Source: Eutreptiella sp. 'Long Island Sound 2002' | Taxonomy: Eukaryota > Euglenozoa > Euglenophyceae > Eutreptiales > Eutreptiaceae | Reading direction: 5' to 3' | Assembly (NCBI GenBank): GCA_964036045.1 | Contig: OZ038384.1 | Span: 31,725,771-31,789,770, forward strand | Length of the DNA: 64,000 nucleotides | In this document: positions 20,341 through 30,909 of the stretch, in pieces | Position numbering within the stretch: the stretch's first letter is position 1 | How the letters are laid out: the number at the start of each line of letters is the position of its first letter | Position numbers and translations under genes: made by a program | Notes under the pieces: generated by a model | Seen by the model: only the letters and a program-made list of their open reading frames with translations | What the model was told of the DNA's origin: nothing | Database searches by the model: none

Positions 20341-21327
20341 TCAGACTGGCGGGCTGTGGTGCGGGTCGGGCTCCGGGTTGGCCTCTGTTCGGGCTGCTGG
20401 CCTGTGGCCGCGTGTGGACGCGTCAGGTGGTGTTTGGGGTTGTGGACCCGGGTCGCCGGCGGGGCCCAGACCTGGGCCCGTTTGCGGGCGCATGGTGCCG
20501 AGGGGTTGCTCGGGCTGGGCGCTTGCGGTCGCCGTATTCGTGTGGCTCGGCATGGTTTTACTCCCGGCAGGTGATGTCTGGCGCTCCCGGATCGCTGTGG
20601 CTGCCTGGTGCTGCGGCTGGTGTTGTTGCCCCGCCCGTTTGGATGCACATTCTTGCCGGGGACTTTGTGGCGTGCCGGCCCCCGATGGCGCCGGAACGCC
20701 CGTAGTCCGTGTGGCGCCTGTGGTCTCGGGCTGGTGTGGTGAGTGGACGGTCGCCCGGAAGGTGGAAGTGGATTGGCTCGAGGACGTGGAGGTTGTTGGG
20801 CTTTGCCGGGCGCCGGCCCCCGATGGTGCCAGGGCGCGCACATTTGTGGCCCTGGTTGCTGCTGTGGCGCGCGACCGGGGCTGGGTGGTGATGGTCGCGG
20901 TTCTCCGGGTGAAGGTGGAGGAGCTGTGGTGTCTGGCACCTCCGGCCCTCATCCTGGCCACTGCCGCATCACCGTACGTGCCTGACTGCGGCGCTGGGAC
21001 GAGTTGTTGTCCGGCGCGCAGCGCCACTGGCACGAGTCTGCGGGGGAGGGGTATCCCCATCCACGTGAGGTAGGCCGCCATCAACCCCTCGGGTGCCCCT
21101 TCGAGCAGGCCCCCCCTGCGGCGGAAAAAATCCCCCCAGTCGTTGCGATGGGCGCCGCAAACAATCCCCATGGCCCACTCCGTGTCCCTTCCCAGCCAGC
21201 CGAAGGTGAACGGGAGGCGGGTGGTAAGGATGAGGACGGTGGCGCGCCACTCGTCGCGGTTCATGGGGCCAATGGGGCCCGAACTGTCCAGCACATTGTA
21301 AACGGGGGGTAGGCCGCCCCGTGGCAC
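20341..21327 (-). pseudogene. Trp-rich segment and Pro/Ser/Thr tail of element A'
   Basis: A 328-codon minus frame starting with a well-conserved segment (LDSSGPIGPMN, LPFTFGWLGRDTEWAMGIV, HRNDWGDFFRRRGG), followed by Ser/Thr/Arg/Pro-rich sequence parallel to element A. Here the Arg codon CGC at 21217-21219 replaces the TGA of A, so this segment is open. It is truncated by the junction with repeat X. Confidence 0.5.
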
Positions 21328-21342
21328 GCCGCTGTAATGTTT

Positions 21343-21807
21343 CTAGTCTGGAACCCAGATCGTGGTGTCTTCCTGCCCGTCTGGCAGCGCCCACGTTGGT
21401 GCGCGCCAGGCAGGGCGGAGTGGCGGTGCCGCCGGGTCCTCCTCGTCGAGGACGTCCAACCACGTAACATCGGGGCTGTCCCCTCCGTCAGCTGCCCAGA
21501 CATTCTGGGAAATCAGGGTGCGCAGTGTGTGGAGCGTGAGGTCGTCGGTTTTGGTTTCGCGCGGCGGCGGAGCTGTGCAGAGGGGGTGCGGTCGTCGGCA
21601 AAGTGGGCAGGCATGCAGGTGTGCCATGCACTGGCTGCAGAACCAGTGCAGCTGCTCGGCGCTGCCGCAGCCGAGGTCATGCCCAAGGAGCCGGGCGTCG
21701 TTGTCGTCCACTCTTTCTCAGCAGACGTTGCACGGGGTCCCAGGCCCCTGCGGATGTTGGACTTCACTGGCGGGCATCCTGAGGAGAGGTACAGGTCGTG
21801 GGACAAT
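21343..21807 (-). pseudogene. Decayed RING-finger ORF of element A'
   Basis: This is the counterpart of the RING gene at 10,120-10,584. The ATG is changed to ATT (21805-21807), and the codon after the second zinc-binding Cys, TGG in A, is TGA here (21718-21720). The remaining six ligands (Cys, His, Cys, Cys, Cys, Cys) and the acidic C-terminus are preserved. An ORF restarting at 21711 would lack the first Cys pair. Confidence 0.7.
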
Positions 21808-21992
21808 CGGGTTACTTTATGGTAATGTGCGCGCCTTCGTGCAGTGCGGTCTGGTGGGTGGTGCGTTTGCAGTTTTGCAGGGTTGCCGTGTGTCAGTGTG
21901 TGTGGCTAGTCACTGGGTTGCGCGGGCTGGTAATGGATGAGGAGGTTGTAATACATACGGCGGTCATGGGAGGTCTGTTGTGCTTCCCGTGT

Positions 21993-22870
21993 TTACGGCT
22001 GGATGCGGTGCTGCAGCTGTGCATCTGCCCTTTTGACGGCGGCGAGTTGCATGTGACGTACTGCGGCTTTGGGTTCCGGGGCGTGGTCGGCGATGACCCT
22101 GTAGATCTGGAGTGGTACCGCTCCCCTGAGCAGCGCTTCCTTGATTTCCGGTTGCCGCATCAGGCGCCAGAGTTCATTCGCCGGCGGCGCGGTCGGGCCC
22201 CATCCAGTGTGTTGTACTATGGTGTCCTCCGGTTTCCACGTGGCCAGGTGGTTGCCTCCCTGAGCCAGCCGGCACTGGTTGAACCGTTCCCACGTCTCCG
22301 GCTGTTGGAGGTGGCAGGGGCATATGGTGTATTCTGGGGGTATGTCTATACCTCGTCGGTCATACCAGCGTGCCACCCTGTCCAAGAGGGGGAGTTGTTC
22401 AAACAGGAGTTGGGCACATCGTGTTTGTAGGTGTACCGGTAGCAGGGATGGGTTGAGAGCTGGGAAGTATAACGCGGTTTGCAGCCCATGGTGGAGGCAG
22501 TTCATAAGAGTGTTGTCGGTGTGGCTGCCTCGGATGTGTGTCATAGTGCGGATGGGTTGCGGGTAGTGGTACGCCTGTCCCGTGTCGTTGTAGATCCGGT
22601 CATCTGGTATCCAGGCCGTCGGCTCCCCGGGCTGTGGGATTGGCGGCAGGTGTTGAAGGTGTGTGTGCATGTGGTCCTGTAGCGGGGGGTCCTCGCCGTC
22701 CGGCATATGCTCGGCAAGCTGGTTGTGAGCGTGTAAGTCTGTGTGTCCGTTGCCCAGGCTGTACCGATGGGACTCTTGTTTGACGAGGTGTAACCCGACG
22801 TGCTTGCAGAGGCGTCTTAAAGCCACCCAGCGGTGTAGGGCTTCGTTGCCCAGGCTGGAGTCGGTTGCCT
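21993..22870 (-). pseudogene. LINE B ORF2: C-terminal half of RNase H and Cys/His tail
   Basis: The frame reads KATDSSLGNEALHRWVALRR, then KQESHRYSLGNGHTDLHAHN, which fits the RNase H region with His near a final catalytic Asp (G-N-x-x-x-D-x-x-A). Further on, ICPCHLQQPETWERFNQC is a short Cys/His cluster like the zinc-binding tails of many LINEs. The segment is in the same frame as 23,151-24,218 because the intervening insertion plus duplication is 294 bp. It ends with a stop at 21993, close to the element's 3' end. Confidence 0.7.
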
Positions 22871-23150
22871 TTTTTTTTTAGGCATGGCGGTCCCCCGCCG
22901 AAAAAACACATTCACTGCTCACACTGCGAGGTTCCTCGAAGGACGGCCGCTGTGTACATTTCCCAATGTTTTATATAAAACCCTGAGGTGCTGAGCACTA
23001 ACTGATAGAAACCAAAGGCTCAGGTTTTTCTTGTACACGAGTGTACACAAAAGGAAACTTAGAATGTGGCTGGTACTCGCTGTGGTCACTGCAGGGTGTG
23101 TGGATGTGTTCACTGAAGTTGTTTCAGTGAAATGTTGAGTGAAAATGTTT
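22871..23150 (-). mobile_element. 280-bp SINE-like insertion inside LINE B RNase H
   Basis: An AT-rich insert is flanked by GGAGTCGGTTGCCT (22857-22870) and GGAGTCCGTTGCCT (23151-23164), a 14-bp duplication with one mismatch. On the minus strand it ends in a run of nine A next to the duplication, as a retroposed element would. It contains several perfect palindromes: TTCACTGAA / TTCAGTGAA with a 5-nt loop (23109-23131), TGTACAC / GTGTACA with a 2-nt loop (23032-23047) and GTTTTATATAAAAC (22968-22981). No clear polymerase III A and B boxes were found, so the SINE label is tentative. A short retroposed RNA or a foldback element are alternatives. Confidence 0.75.
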
Positions 23151-24770
23151 GGAGTCCGTTGCCTTGTGTAGGGGCTGTCGGGCCAGTTTGCGGACGATCT
23201 GGAAGTCGACCGCTGCGTCTACTACGACCCACACATTGTAGGCGTCGGTCCGGCGGTTGTTGGTGAGCGTCATTGACGGCGTCCACGAGGATCGGCAGCG
23301 TCTTGCGTTCCCCGTGAGAGGAGGTGGCCCCTGTGACGTGGTGTTGGCATAGTCGGCCCACCGCGTCTGTCTGCAGCTCCAAAGCTGGCCCCCGGCCGCT
23401 TGGGTGAGGTTCGTGGTGCCCGAAGCATCCGCAAAGATGACAGTGTTGCAGTCGTCCGGGCATGGCAGGCGGCACGGCGTCATCGGCTGGTAGGCGTGGA
23501 CGCGTGCCCCCTGTTCCGCGGTGGCCCACGGCGTGGTGGTGGCTGGATGGAGCCTTCCGGTAGCGTAGACGCCTACTCCCTGGTCGATGATCTCGGTGGC
23601 CGCTGGCCTCATGCGTACATAGTCGTTGTTCCCTTCGTGGCCTTGCGTGAGGTAGCCGTACATATATTGGAGCAGGTACGCCATCTGTGGGTGGAATGTG
23701 GTCCATTCCATTGTCTGCCAGTCCTGGACTTGGGAGCAGCAGTGTTTAACCAGGTAGCCAGAAGCCTCTGGTGTGGTGCTGCGGTGTTTGGCCAGCACAG
23801 GGAAGGTAATGGTTTGGTGTTTGATGTCCCACGTTCCCCGGTGGAACCTCTTTTCCGCCGCGGTGCTACGTCCCCACGCGACGGTGGCCGTGTCTTCCGC
23901 CAAAGCCTGTTCGAAGTGTGTGTGTAGCCACCGGTGTTGTTCCGGGGTAGCGTGGGCCGTTGGTGTGTGGTGGTAGCGTGCCAGCAGTTGGGGGAGGGGC
24001 CATGGGGTGGCTAGCACTTGGGGCCCACATCTCCAGCAAGTGGTGGGGGTGCCCGTCAGCACGTCCTGCGGCAGCGGCGGCGGACAGAAGTTGCGTGCCG
24101 TGGGCGGCGGTAGCATCAACAAGTTGCCATGCGCTCTGCCAGGTCGCAATGTGGCTTTGAGTCCGTTGGGTGCCAGGAGGAGTACCGCTGGGACCGTGGT
24201 GCCTGGTACATACTCCACTTGTTCCGGCGGTCGCTGGTGGGCCTGGTTCCCGCGTGGTGGGGCCCGTGGTAGCGGCCGTTTGTGCGTGCTCCAAAACAGA
24301 CCGTATGCCTCACGTACTTTTCAACCGCTCGGCTGGGGGTGTCCGGTTTGTGCCGCCGCTCTTCGCATGTCACTTTCCAGGACTGACTTGTTGGGCCACT
24401 CCGGGTGCTGCAGGAAGGGGACATGGTGTGTGCCCTCTCGTTGGAGGGCCCGCATCTGGTTCGGGGTGACTCGTACTAGGTGTAGGGTGGTGCCCACCAG
24501 GTCCAGAGTGGTGGTGCTCCCTGTTGATCCTCCACCCACATCAGAGTGTAAAATTGCCACAGGGCCGGTCTCCCTGCACGGATGGTTTGTTTGGATGACA
24601 TGTTGGTGGTGGGGTAGCAGGAGTTGTAGGTGGTTCCATATGTGGGTCCCTACCTTGGTGGGGAGGCCTCGTTGATAAAATATGTACTGGGGACAGGTGT
24701 TGCGATGGCATTGGGCCTCTCGTAGCGTCAGCGTGAAGACCTCCCTCAGATCCGGTTCATGATTGTGCAT
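23151..24770 (-). pseudogene. LINE B ORF2: RT-RNase H connection and N-terminal half of RNase H
   Basis: One minus frame from 24770 to 23151 with a single TGA at 24321-24323 (SG-stop-KVREAYGLFW). Near the 3' side, NTVIFADASGTT carries the first RNase H Asp, and DAYNVWVVVDAAVDFQIVRK fits a later strand with another acidic residue. The frame is broken directly after KATDS by the SINE-like insertion, and the same KATDS codons are repeated on the other side. The region between 24.7 and 23.5 kb shows no further recognised domain. Confidence 0.7.
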
Positions 24771-24825
24771 GAGGTCGTGTAGGTGGGACGCGGTGTGAGC
24801 CGTGTATGCGTTGCGGACGAGGTGA

Positions 24826-26149
24826 TCAGTGTTGTCCCCATACTATGGTGGTGAAGCTGCGCGCAACTCCGCAGGTAGTGACGTGAGTCGCTGGCCGTGG
24901 GTGGTCCACGCTCGTCGTACCGTGGCAGCGGCCTAGTGCAGCATTTGTTGGGGGTGCATTAGGTGCAGGGCCTGGAGCCCCATGGCTGCGTTGAGTACAG
25001 GTTGGAGGAAGTATGCCAGGGCCTGGGTGGAGAGCGGCATGATGCGTGCTATGACCAGTGGCCGTGTCAACTGCCGTATCAGGTTTGGTGGTAGGGTGAC
25101 CTCGTTGGTGGTCGCCGCTTGTTGGACCCCCAGGTAGGTGGCCGTGCTTACTCGGTTCATGGGTGGGTCTCCAGGGCGGAGGGGCAGCGATGGTGCGTTG
25201 TGTACCATGGTGGCAGATTGGACGTTGTGGACCAGTAGCTGGTTGCCCTTTCAGGTAGTTGGTGACATCATGGAGTACTTTGGTGGCCCGGGTGGTGTCC
25301 AAGGTGGTAGGTAGGGGCTGACAGGCGGTGGCGGTTACCACCGCCATGTCGTCCGCAAATGCTAGGAGCGTGGTCCGTAGGGGGTATGGTGCCACGTCCG
25401 GGTATGTGCGTCGGATGTAAAAGGCAAGCAGGTAGCTGACGAGCAGGGAAGAGGAATGGACCCGCCGCACCTCCTTGTGGGACCCCAGTGGTTGGCTGGA
25501 CCCATGGGGCGGTGCCCACATCTGTTTTCACTGCATACATGCGGGTGGCAAGGTATGCTTGTAGGAAGCCTTGGAGGGGGAGTCCCATGTGTTTCCAGAC
25601 GGCTCGTAGCAGGCAATGTGGGGTGTTGGGGAAGGCCCCCCTGACATCCAGGGATGTGATGATGAGGCTGATCGGGTCCATGTCTACCACGGTGTCTGAC
25701 ATAAATATGGCTTGCAGCGGCAACCTACCCGGTATGGCTCCCCACATCGTGGGCGATACAGCGCGGTATACTGCCGGGGACACTTGTTTTGGGATGAGCA
25801 TCCAGATGAGTTTGGCTTCCGTGGTGGCGCATACTATGGGCCTTTAGTTGTCTGGATTCGCCCAGTTGCCTTCCTTGTACAGCGGGTGTACCAGGTTTGC
25901 CCAGTCGGGTGGTACGTCTGTTTTCCCGATGGCGATATCCCACAGGCGCGCAGCCAAGTGTCTCTTTAGGTTCTGTGGGAGCCTGCGGTACAGTTCCGCC
26001 GGGAGGCCGTCTACCCCCGGGGTTTTTCCTGGTCGTAGTTTGTACAGTACTTCATCCAGCTCCCGAATGGTGAACGGGGTGCCGTGCATGTCTCGTCGCT
26101 GTGTCCAGTTGTAGAGTTTCGGCAAATCTGATATCAATTCCTCTGTTTA
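24826..26149 (-). pseudogene. LINE B ORF2: reverse transcriptase
   Basis: Motifs appear in the correct order for a LINE reverse transcriptase: LRPGKTPGVDGLPAELY, NPDN-stop-RPIV (the TAA at 25844-25846 sits where a Tyr is usual), SLDVRGAFPNTPH (motif A), TGVPQGGAAGPFLF (motif B), then after a frameshift near 25,450 LLAFADDMAVVT (motif C, FADD codons at 25348-25359), and after another frameshift near 25,230 TATYLGVQ and the thumb. Catalytic aspartates are present. Two frameshifts and in-frame stops at 26147 and 25844 inactivate it. It is directly continuous with the endonuclease upstream. Confidence 0.9.
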
Positions 26150-26720
26150 CGCGGATAACTCCTCGTCCTCGGTGTTGTGTTCGCGTTGAAAGCTGTTGAG
26201 GACTTCTTCCACGACCACCTTAGGGTGGTTGATCACTGTGCTGTTTTGCAATCGTGCCGCATTGATGCCTCGGTGGCCGGTTTCCCCCAGGACTTTGTCC
26301 ATGTGCTTTAAGGACTTGTAGGGCTTGGGGTTCTCAAAGCAGCGTTGCTGTTCTTGCGCCAGCTCCTTCGCCCGGCGAACGTGCCACTCCCTGACTTGCT
26401 GGCGTGTGGTATCCAGCTGTGCGGCATTGTTCTTGGCGTCATGCTGGGCCTGCGGGTCATGGGAGTGTATCGCTGTATGTAGTGCCCGTTTGTGGCGCCA
26501 TATGGCGGCCATCATGGATCGCAGGTCCTGATGCGGAGTGGCATTGTCTTGTGTGCACCGGTGTCCTCCGTGGAGGCCGCACGCCGTGGCCGCTTGTCGC
26601 ATGGCAAGGTTGAGGTCTGCCTAGTCTTGTTAGCCCAGGATGCGCTGCACCATGCGGTAGTACGCCATCCATTTGTATGTGTCATGTTCGTCTGCTGGTC
26701 TAATAGGTGGTTGTTCGTCA
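26150..26720 (-). pseudogene. LINE B ORF2: endonuclease-RT linker
   Basis: The same frame as the endonuclease and the start of the reverse transcriptase. Basic, helical-looking sequence (KAEL- and QQ-rich, for example HVRRAKELAQEQQRCFENPK and YKSLKHMDKVLG) is typical of the region before LINE reverse transcriptases. Two closely spaced stops, TAA at 26630-26632 and TAG at 26621-26623, and another at 26147-26149 interrupt it. Confidence 0.7.
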
Positions 26721-27700
26721 TGGACCATGTCTTCCGTGGACGCCGGAGGCACTTGAACCCCCTTGATTTGTACCTCCAGGGGTCGATGTCCGGTGATCTT
26801 GGACGGCAGGTCGTGGTATCGCGCCCGCGTTACCTCGACGTGTGCCGGACCCGCGTACCAGAGGTCGATGCGGGAATCTGGCGAGCCTCGTTGCGGTGGT
26901 CAGTGTGAGGATTGGCCTCGTAGGGAGGCTGTGAGGTCCTGTAGGCCCATGTGTTGCATGGCCATTTGCACCGCTGTATCCTCGGGTGTTTGTCGCCCCC
27001 CGCGATTGTTCACCGATGGGGCCGCGTTGAAGTCTCCTATGATGACCGTCGGCCCCATCATGGGGAGTTGCCGGTAGGCCTCCATGAGGTGTTCGAGGAA
27101 CGTCTCCGTGGCGTCCCCAAAGGGGACATGAACGTTGATGACGTTAAGCTGCCACATCGGGCCGTCCAGTTCGTACGGTGCCAGGCGGCCTTTTACGCCC
27201 AGGTGGTGGTCGACATGAACTTGGAACTCACTTTTGTGGGATATGGGCACCCCCTTGACCCATGAGGTGCGGTATTGGTGTCCTGTCCTGGCGACGATGG
27301 GGGTGAGGCTGGGGTGGGTCACTTGGGTTTTGAGGGCCTGTTCCTGCCACAACATGGCGTCTGGGTGACACCTCGCCATGACAGGTACTTCTTGCAGGAC
27401 CAGAGCTGTGGCTGCGTCGTACAAGGCGCCTGGTTCATTGAGGGACATGAGGGTGATGACCGCGTTGACGACTTCATAGGTGTGCGCCCTGGTGGCCCCT
27501 GGGGGGCCCTTTGCGCGGCGTGGTAGTAGTCATTGTCCCAGGCGTAGTTTGAGGTTGATCGCTGTCGTCACCTGTTGCTCCTCGTGTATATTCGGCTCCT
27601 CCAGCCATGCCTGTGGCACGTCACCTGTCCAGACGGTGCCCGGTGGTACTTGGTTGGTGGGTGTGCGGAGCTGTACCGGGCATTCCGGGAACGGACTGTC
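26720..27700 (-). pseudogene. LINE B ORF2: APE-type endonuclease
   Basis: The minus frame shows ITLMSLNEPG, LVLQEV (candidate metal-binding Glu at 27389-27391), NVINVHVPFG, TVIIGDFNAAP and, after a TGA at 26900-26902, SRIDLWYAG and TGHRPLEVQI. These match the N, E, D/N, R-I-D and final His signatures of exonuclease/endonuclease/phosphatase-fold nucleases, which nick target DNA for target-primed reverse transcription. Additional in-frame stops lie upstream (TAG 27704-27706, TGA 27530-27532). All catalytic motifs are still readable, so this copy decayed by point changes rather than deletion. Confidence 0.9.
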
Positions 27701-27703
27701 GTG

Positions 27704-28183
27704 CTAGAGTTCGAGGTTCTGGGTTTCCGCCTTGTCGCCCGAGTCCGGGAGCACTTGCCATGTGATCTTCAGCTGTAGGTTGCCATGTTGGCCTGGCGTG
27801 GCCAGTCTGCCCTTTATCTTGCCCCTGAACCACACGAATTGCTTTGGTCGTGGTTTGAGCGTGGCTCCGAATACCCCTTTTACTTCTGCGCGGTCTGGCC
27901 ATTTGGGTTGCATGGCGTTACATTCTGACACTGTGAAGAGAGGGCACGCCTGGGGCTTTGGCTTCGGCTGTGGTTCGGGCGGCGGCAGCAACGGGGCCGC
28001 TTTCGGCGCCGGCGTGGGTCGTTTGGCCCGGCGGGCCGGGACGCCCGCCCCCTCAGGACGAGGCCTTGGCTTGGGCTGGGCTTTTTCTGGCGCCAGCTTG
28101 GGGGCTGGCTTCGGCGCACTGCGGTTGTGAAAGTTGTGGAAGATGCTGTATGCCCGTCCCTGCCCCTCCCGCGGTCGGTGCAT
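27704..28183 (-). pseudogene. LINE B ORF2: Pro/Lys-rich N-terminal region
   Basis: A 159-codon stretch in the same frame as the endonuclease. It contains alternating Pro, Lys, Ala and Arg (APKPAPKLAPEKAQPKPR), then ACPLFTVSECN and a stretch with FVWFRGKIKGRLATPG and LQLKITWQVLPDSG that looks folded. It ends at TAG 27704-27706 and would continue into the endonuclease if that stop were absent. The function is unknown. A nucleic-acid-binding linker is possible. Confidence 0.5.
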
Positions 28184-28199
28184 ACCTCAAAGACTGTTC

Positions 28200-28543
28200 G
28201 CGTGTTCTTGCAGGTTGGTGGTGCGACGTTTGAGAGTTTGTTCCGTGTCCGTGGGCCAGGACATCCAGCGTTCCGCCTGTGATGTCCCGTGTTTGCGTAT
28301 GTAGGATGCCAGGTTGCGAGTGAGCGTGAACAATGTCGTGGGTAGTGTGGTGTCTTTGTTTGGGGCATCTACCGTCAAGTGCATAGCCGTCTTGAGGGCC
28401 AACCAGTGCACCAGGGGGTGGTCGGTGTGGTGGGTTGAGTGGCTAAAACGGTCCCCCAGTTCCAGTGGGGTTGCTGTTGTTGTTTCTGGTGTGAATGTGT
28501 GGACTCTGTCCGTTGTGCCTGTGGCGTTTTATTGTGGGACCCA
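28200..28543 (-). other. LINE B intervening segment without clear coding
   Basis: Between the 449-codon ORF1 core and the Pro/Lys-rich region. A minus frame at 28187-28411 (HWLALKTAMHLTVDAPN, LTRNLASYIRKHG, AERWMSWPTDTEQTLKRR) is protein-like and may link the two. Frames change within this interval. Confidence 0.4.
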
Positions 28544-30660
28544 TCACGTGTGTTGGTGGCACGTTTGTGTCACCGTGGGGATGTCTCGAGGCTTGTAAAT
28601 AAAGGTCGTCCAGTCAGTGACCTTCAGACCTTCGGTCTTTTGGTTGTGCTGCTCTGGTGGGCTGGTTAGCTGCACCAGGTGGTCCACAAGGTCCGGCATC
28701 AGGCCGTCTTCCTTTTCCTGCACCCTGTCCTTACGCGCGGTCGTGTATCCCAAGGCATCCTCCCACGTGTCTGTGGTGGCCGCCAGGGTGTTGGCCGCTA
28801 GGGTGATGACATCGTCTGTTAGGCCTTCCACGATAAAGTGCTTTTCTCCCGCCAGGATGGTTGGGAGTTGGGCCGTGTGTTTCATGGTGAGGTGCAGCAG
28901 CGCTCTGTCGGGGCCCGGGGCGTTCGGGTCCGCAAGCCTGGGGTCGCATGCGCCGCGCCTCGCCAACAGGTGACGTGGTTTGTCGGTGTTGGACAGTCGT
29001 GGTCCCATGCAATTCGGTGCACCTGATATAGGGGGCCGGCTTGGCCCGCGGTGTCTCCCGCCGTAAGGTACACTCCCTTGGCGCTTGCTACCGTGTTGAG
29101 GTATATACCTGGGAGTGGGGCGGGCTGTGCTGGTAATGGTTCGAACAGGGCGTGGGGGCAGGGGTGCCCGCAGGGGGGGTCCCCGGCCCGGAGCACTGGG
29201 CAGTGGTCATCCATGCCGTGGGGCAGGGGGTATAGTATGCAGGGCCCCGCCACCCTGCGCAGTTTTTGAGGGTTCAGCTTGTTCAACCATCCACCCGCCC
29301 TGATGGTGACCGAGCCCTGGTCGAGCCAGGTGGCTTGGTCTCGGTCAATGTTGTGGTGCAGGGCCCTTCTGATGGTGCCCCACGTCCTGCGGTGGGTGGT
29401 GTCATCTGGGGTCGTGCACCCCGTATGGATGAGCGGCATCCTGGCGTTTGCGAGAGCGGAGTTAATGATGTTGGTGGGCGGGTTGCTGTGGACACCGGTA
29501 GCATTGCTCCCCACGGGTGTGATGCCTTGACAGGGCACACGCCTCCCTTGAAGGGGTTGGTGAAGGGATGGGTCCGGATGCCAAATGGGGGCTGGCAGGT
29601 CCCCGTATCGTGCCCAGGGGTATATCGTGTATGCTGTGCCTTCGGTGTCGGCCAGCAATCGGTACGTGGACGTCTGTGCTTCGCCGTAGGTGACAAGTAT
29701 GTTTGAGGTGGGGACGGTGTAGTGGAGGTGTGTGTACGCCAGGGCGTGTCTGATTTGTACCTCTGTGCCTTTCCGATTGTCCCCGTGGTCTTCTAGGACG
29801 AAGTGTCCCATCCATGGGCTGTCGGGCTGAAGGTTGCTGTCTTTGTCGTGCATTGGCGGGTGTGTTTGGCGCCCTGTCTGCTGTGCTTTGTTGGCGTTGT
29901 GGTGGGCGCGTTGCTCGACGAGGACGTTCGGCGTCCAATCCTGTGGGGCACCATCCCTGTGCGCAATGGCTTGGGCTGCCTTGGCGAGCGCCGTGACGGT
30001 GGGCGGCAGTGTGAGTTCGGCGATCTGGGGTACCATGCCGGTGTCTGTTAGCAAGTTCCAGTATGTTGTGAACATCCCTGCTTGCTGGGTGTTGTGGGTG
30101 TCCGGGAGGGTTAGAGAGAGTGCCTCTTTGATTTGGGTTACTGCCTCTGGGTGTATGGTGGTAGGGTAGTGCCAGGGGGTGTGCATGGTGGCGCCCCGGT
30201 GTGTACGGGCGGCGCGTCCCACGGGCTCCATGGTATGCGGCGTGAGGGTGTTGTCGAGGCTGACGTCCTCCAGGCGGTCAACTTCAGTGGGCCACCGTGT
30301 CCGACAGTCCGTCAGCGCGGGGTCGGTGTCGGCGCAGTGCAGGGTATAGTGGACAGCTGTCTACTCCGGGTCGGGATCAGCGGCAATGTCGGTGTTCGCT
30401 GTCGCGTTTACCCAGACAGGTTGTGTTGGTGGTGCCTGGGGTATTTGGTCGTCGTCTCCCAGGGCTGTGCCTTCAATGGTGGCCGTGCCCTGGGTGGCTA
30501 TGAAAAGGTGCACGGCCTGTGTTAGCTGTACCTGGTTCCGGGTGAGGAGGTGCATGACTTCCATCGGTGTTACTCCCGGGAGGATCTTCTTCCACTCGAT
30601 GTTGCCCGTTGGTAATCGCCATGCTGTTGCTGTGCTCCTGGTGTGGTTCCCCTCTCATGG
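28544..30660 (-). pseudogene. LINE B ORF1 core of unknown function
   Basis: A minus frame beginning near EGNHTRSTATAWRLP (about 30,650), with one TAG at 30361-30363, continues as a 449-codon open stretch to 28882. The protein then appears to carry on in another frame (29008-28544: HLTMKHTAQLPTIL, GLTDDVITLAANTLAATTDTWEDALGYTT). The composition is balanced, unlike chance GC-rich frames, which supports real coding. A Cys/His cluster occurs near 29,210-29,130 (CILYPLPHGMDDHCPVLRAG, PPCGHPCPHALFEP). I recognise no family. It sits where ORF1 or an N-terminal ORF2 extension would be expected. Confidence 0.5.
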
Positions 30661-30909
30661 CAGTTGGTAGTTATCCGGGACGTGGTGTGTGGCGAGGGGC
30701 CCGGCGAGATGTCGGACGGTCGCGGTGGCGCTGAGAGGTTCTGTTCCTTTGTGGGCCAGTGGGCTTTGTCCTCTTTGTGGGGAGTTGGTCTGCGGGGGCG
30801 TGTGGGGTTTTCTTTGGCTGGGGGGTATGTGTGGTTCCGGTATCGGTTGCGGTGCCGTCGGCCGAAGGCTGATGATGCTGTGTGCCCCGGTGTCTGCGTC
30901 TTCGTGCAG

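Larger units (their letters stand above)
20340..21917 (-). mobile_element. Element A' : truncated second copy of element A (5' part)
   Basis: About 1.57 kb aligned with 9,130-10,695, in the same minus orientation. Right boundary CCCAGTGACTAGCC is the shared 5' end. The left boundary is a junction with repeat X. It contains the decayed RING ORF and the start of the Trp-rich ORF. It lies directly against the 3' end of LINE B, with only about 10-20 bp between recognisable parts. Confidence 0.8.

Noticed and set aside
22840-22862. Alu-like phrase CCAGCCTGGGCAACG on the minus strand next to an A run
   Set aside because: It encodes the LINE residues SLGNE in frame and lies outside the insert. No other Alu or 7SL similarity is present, so it is coincidence.
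25844-27706. Reassigned stop codons (TAA/TAG as Gln or TGA as Trp) as an explanation for in-frame stops
   Set aside because: Stops of all three kinds occur. One TGA aligns with Arg (CGC) in the sister copy and one TAA sits at a usual Tyr site. Frameshifts are also present and intact ORFs nearby end normally. Decay by transitions explains more.
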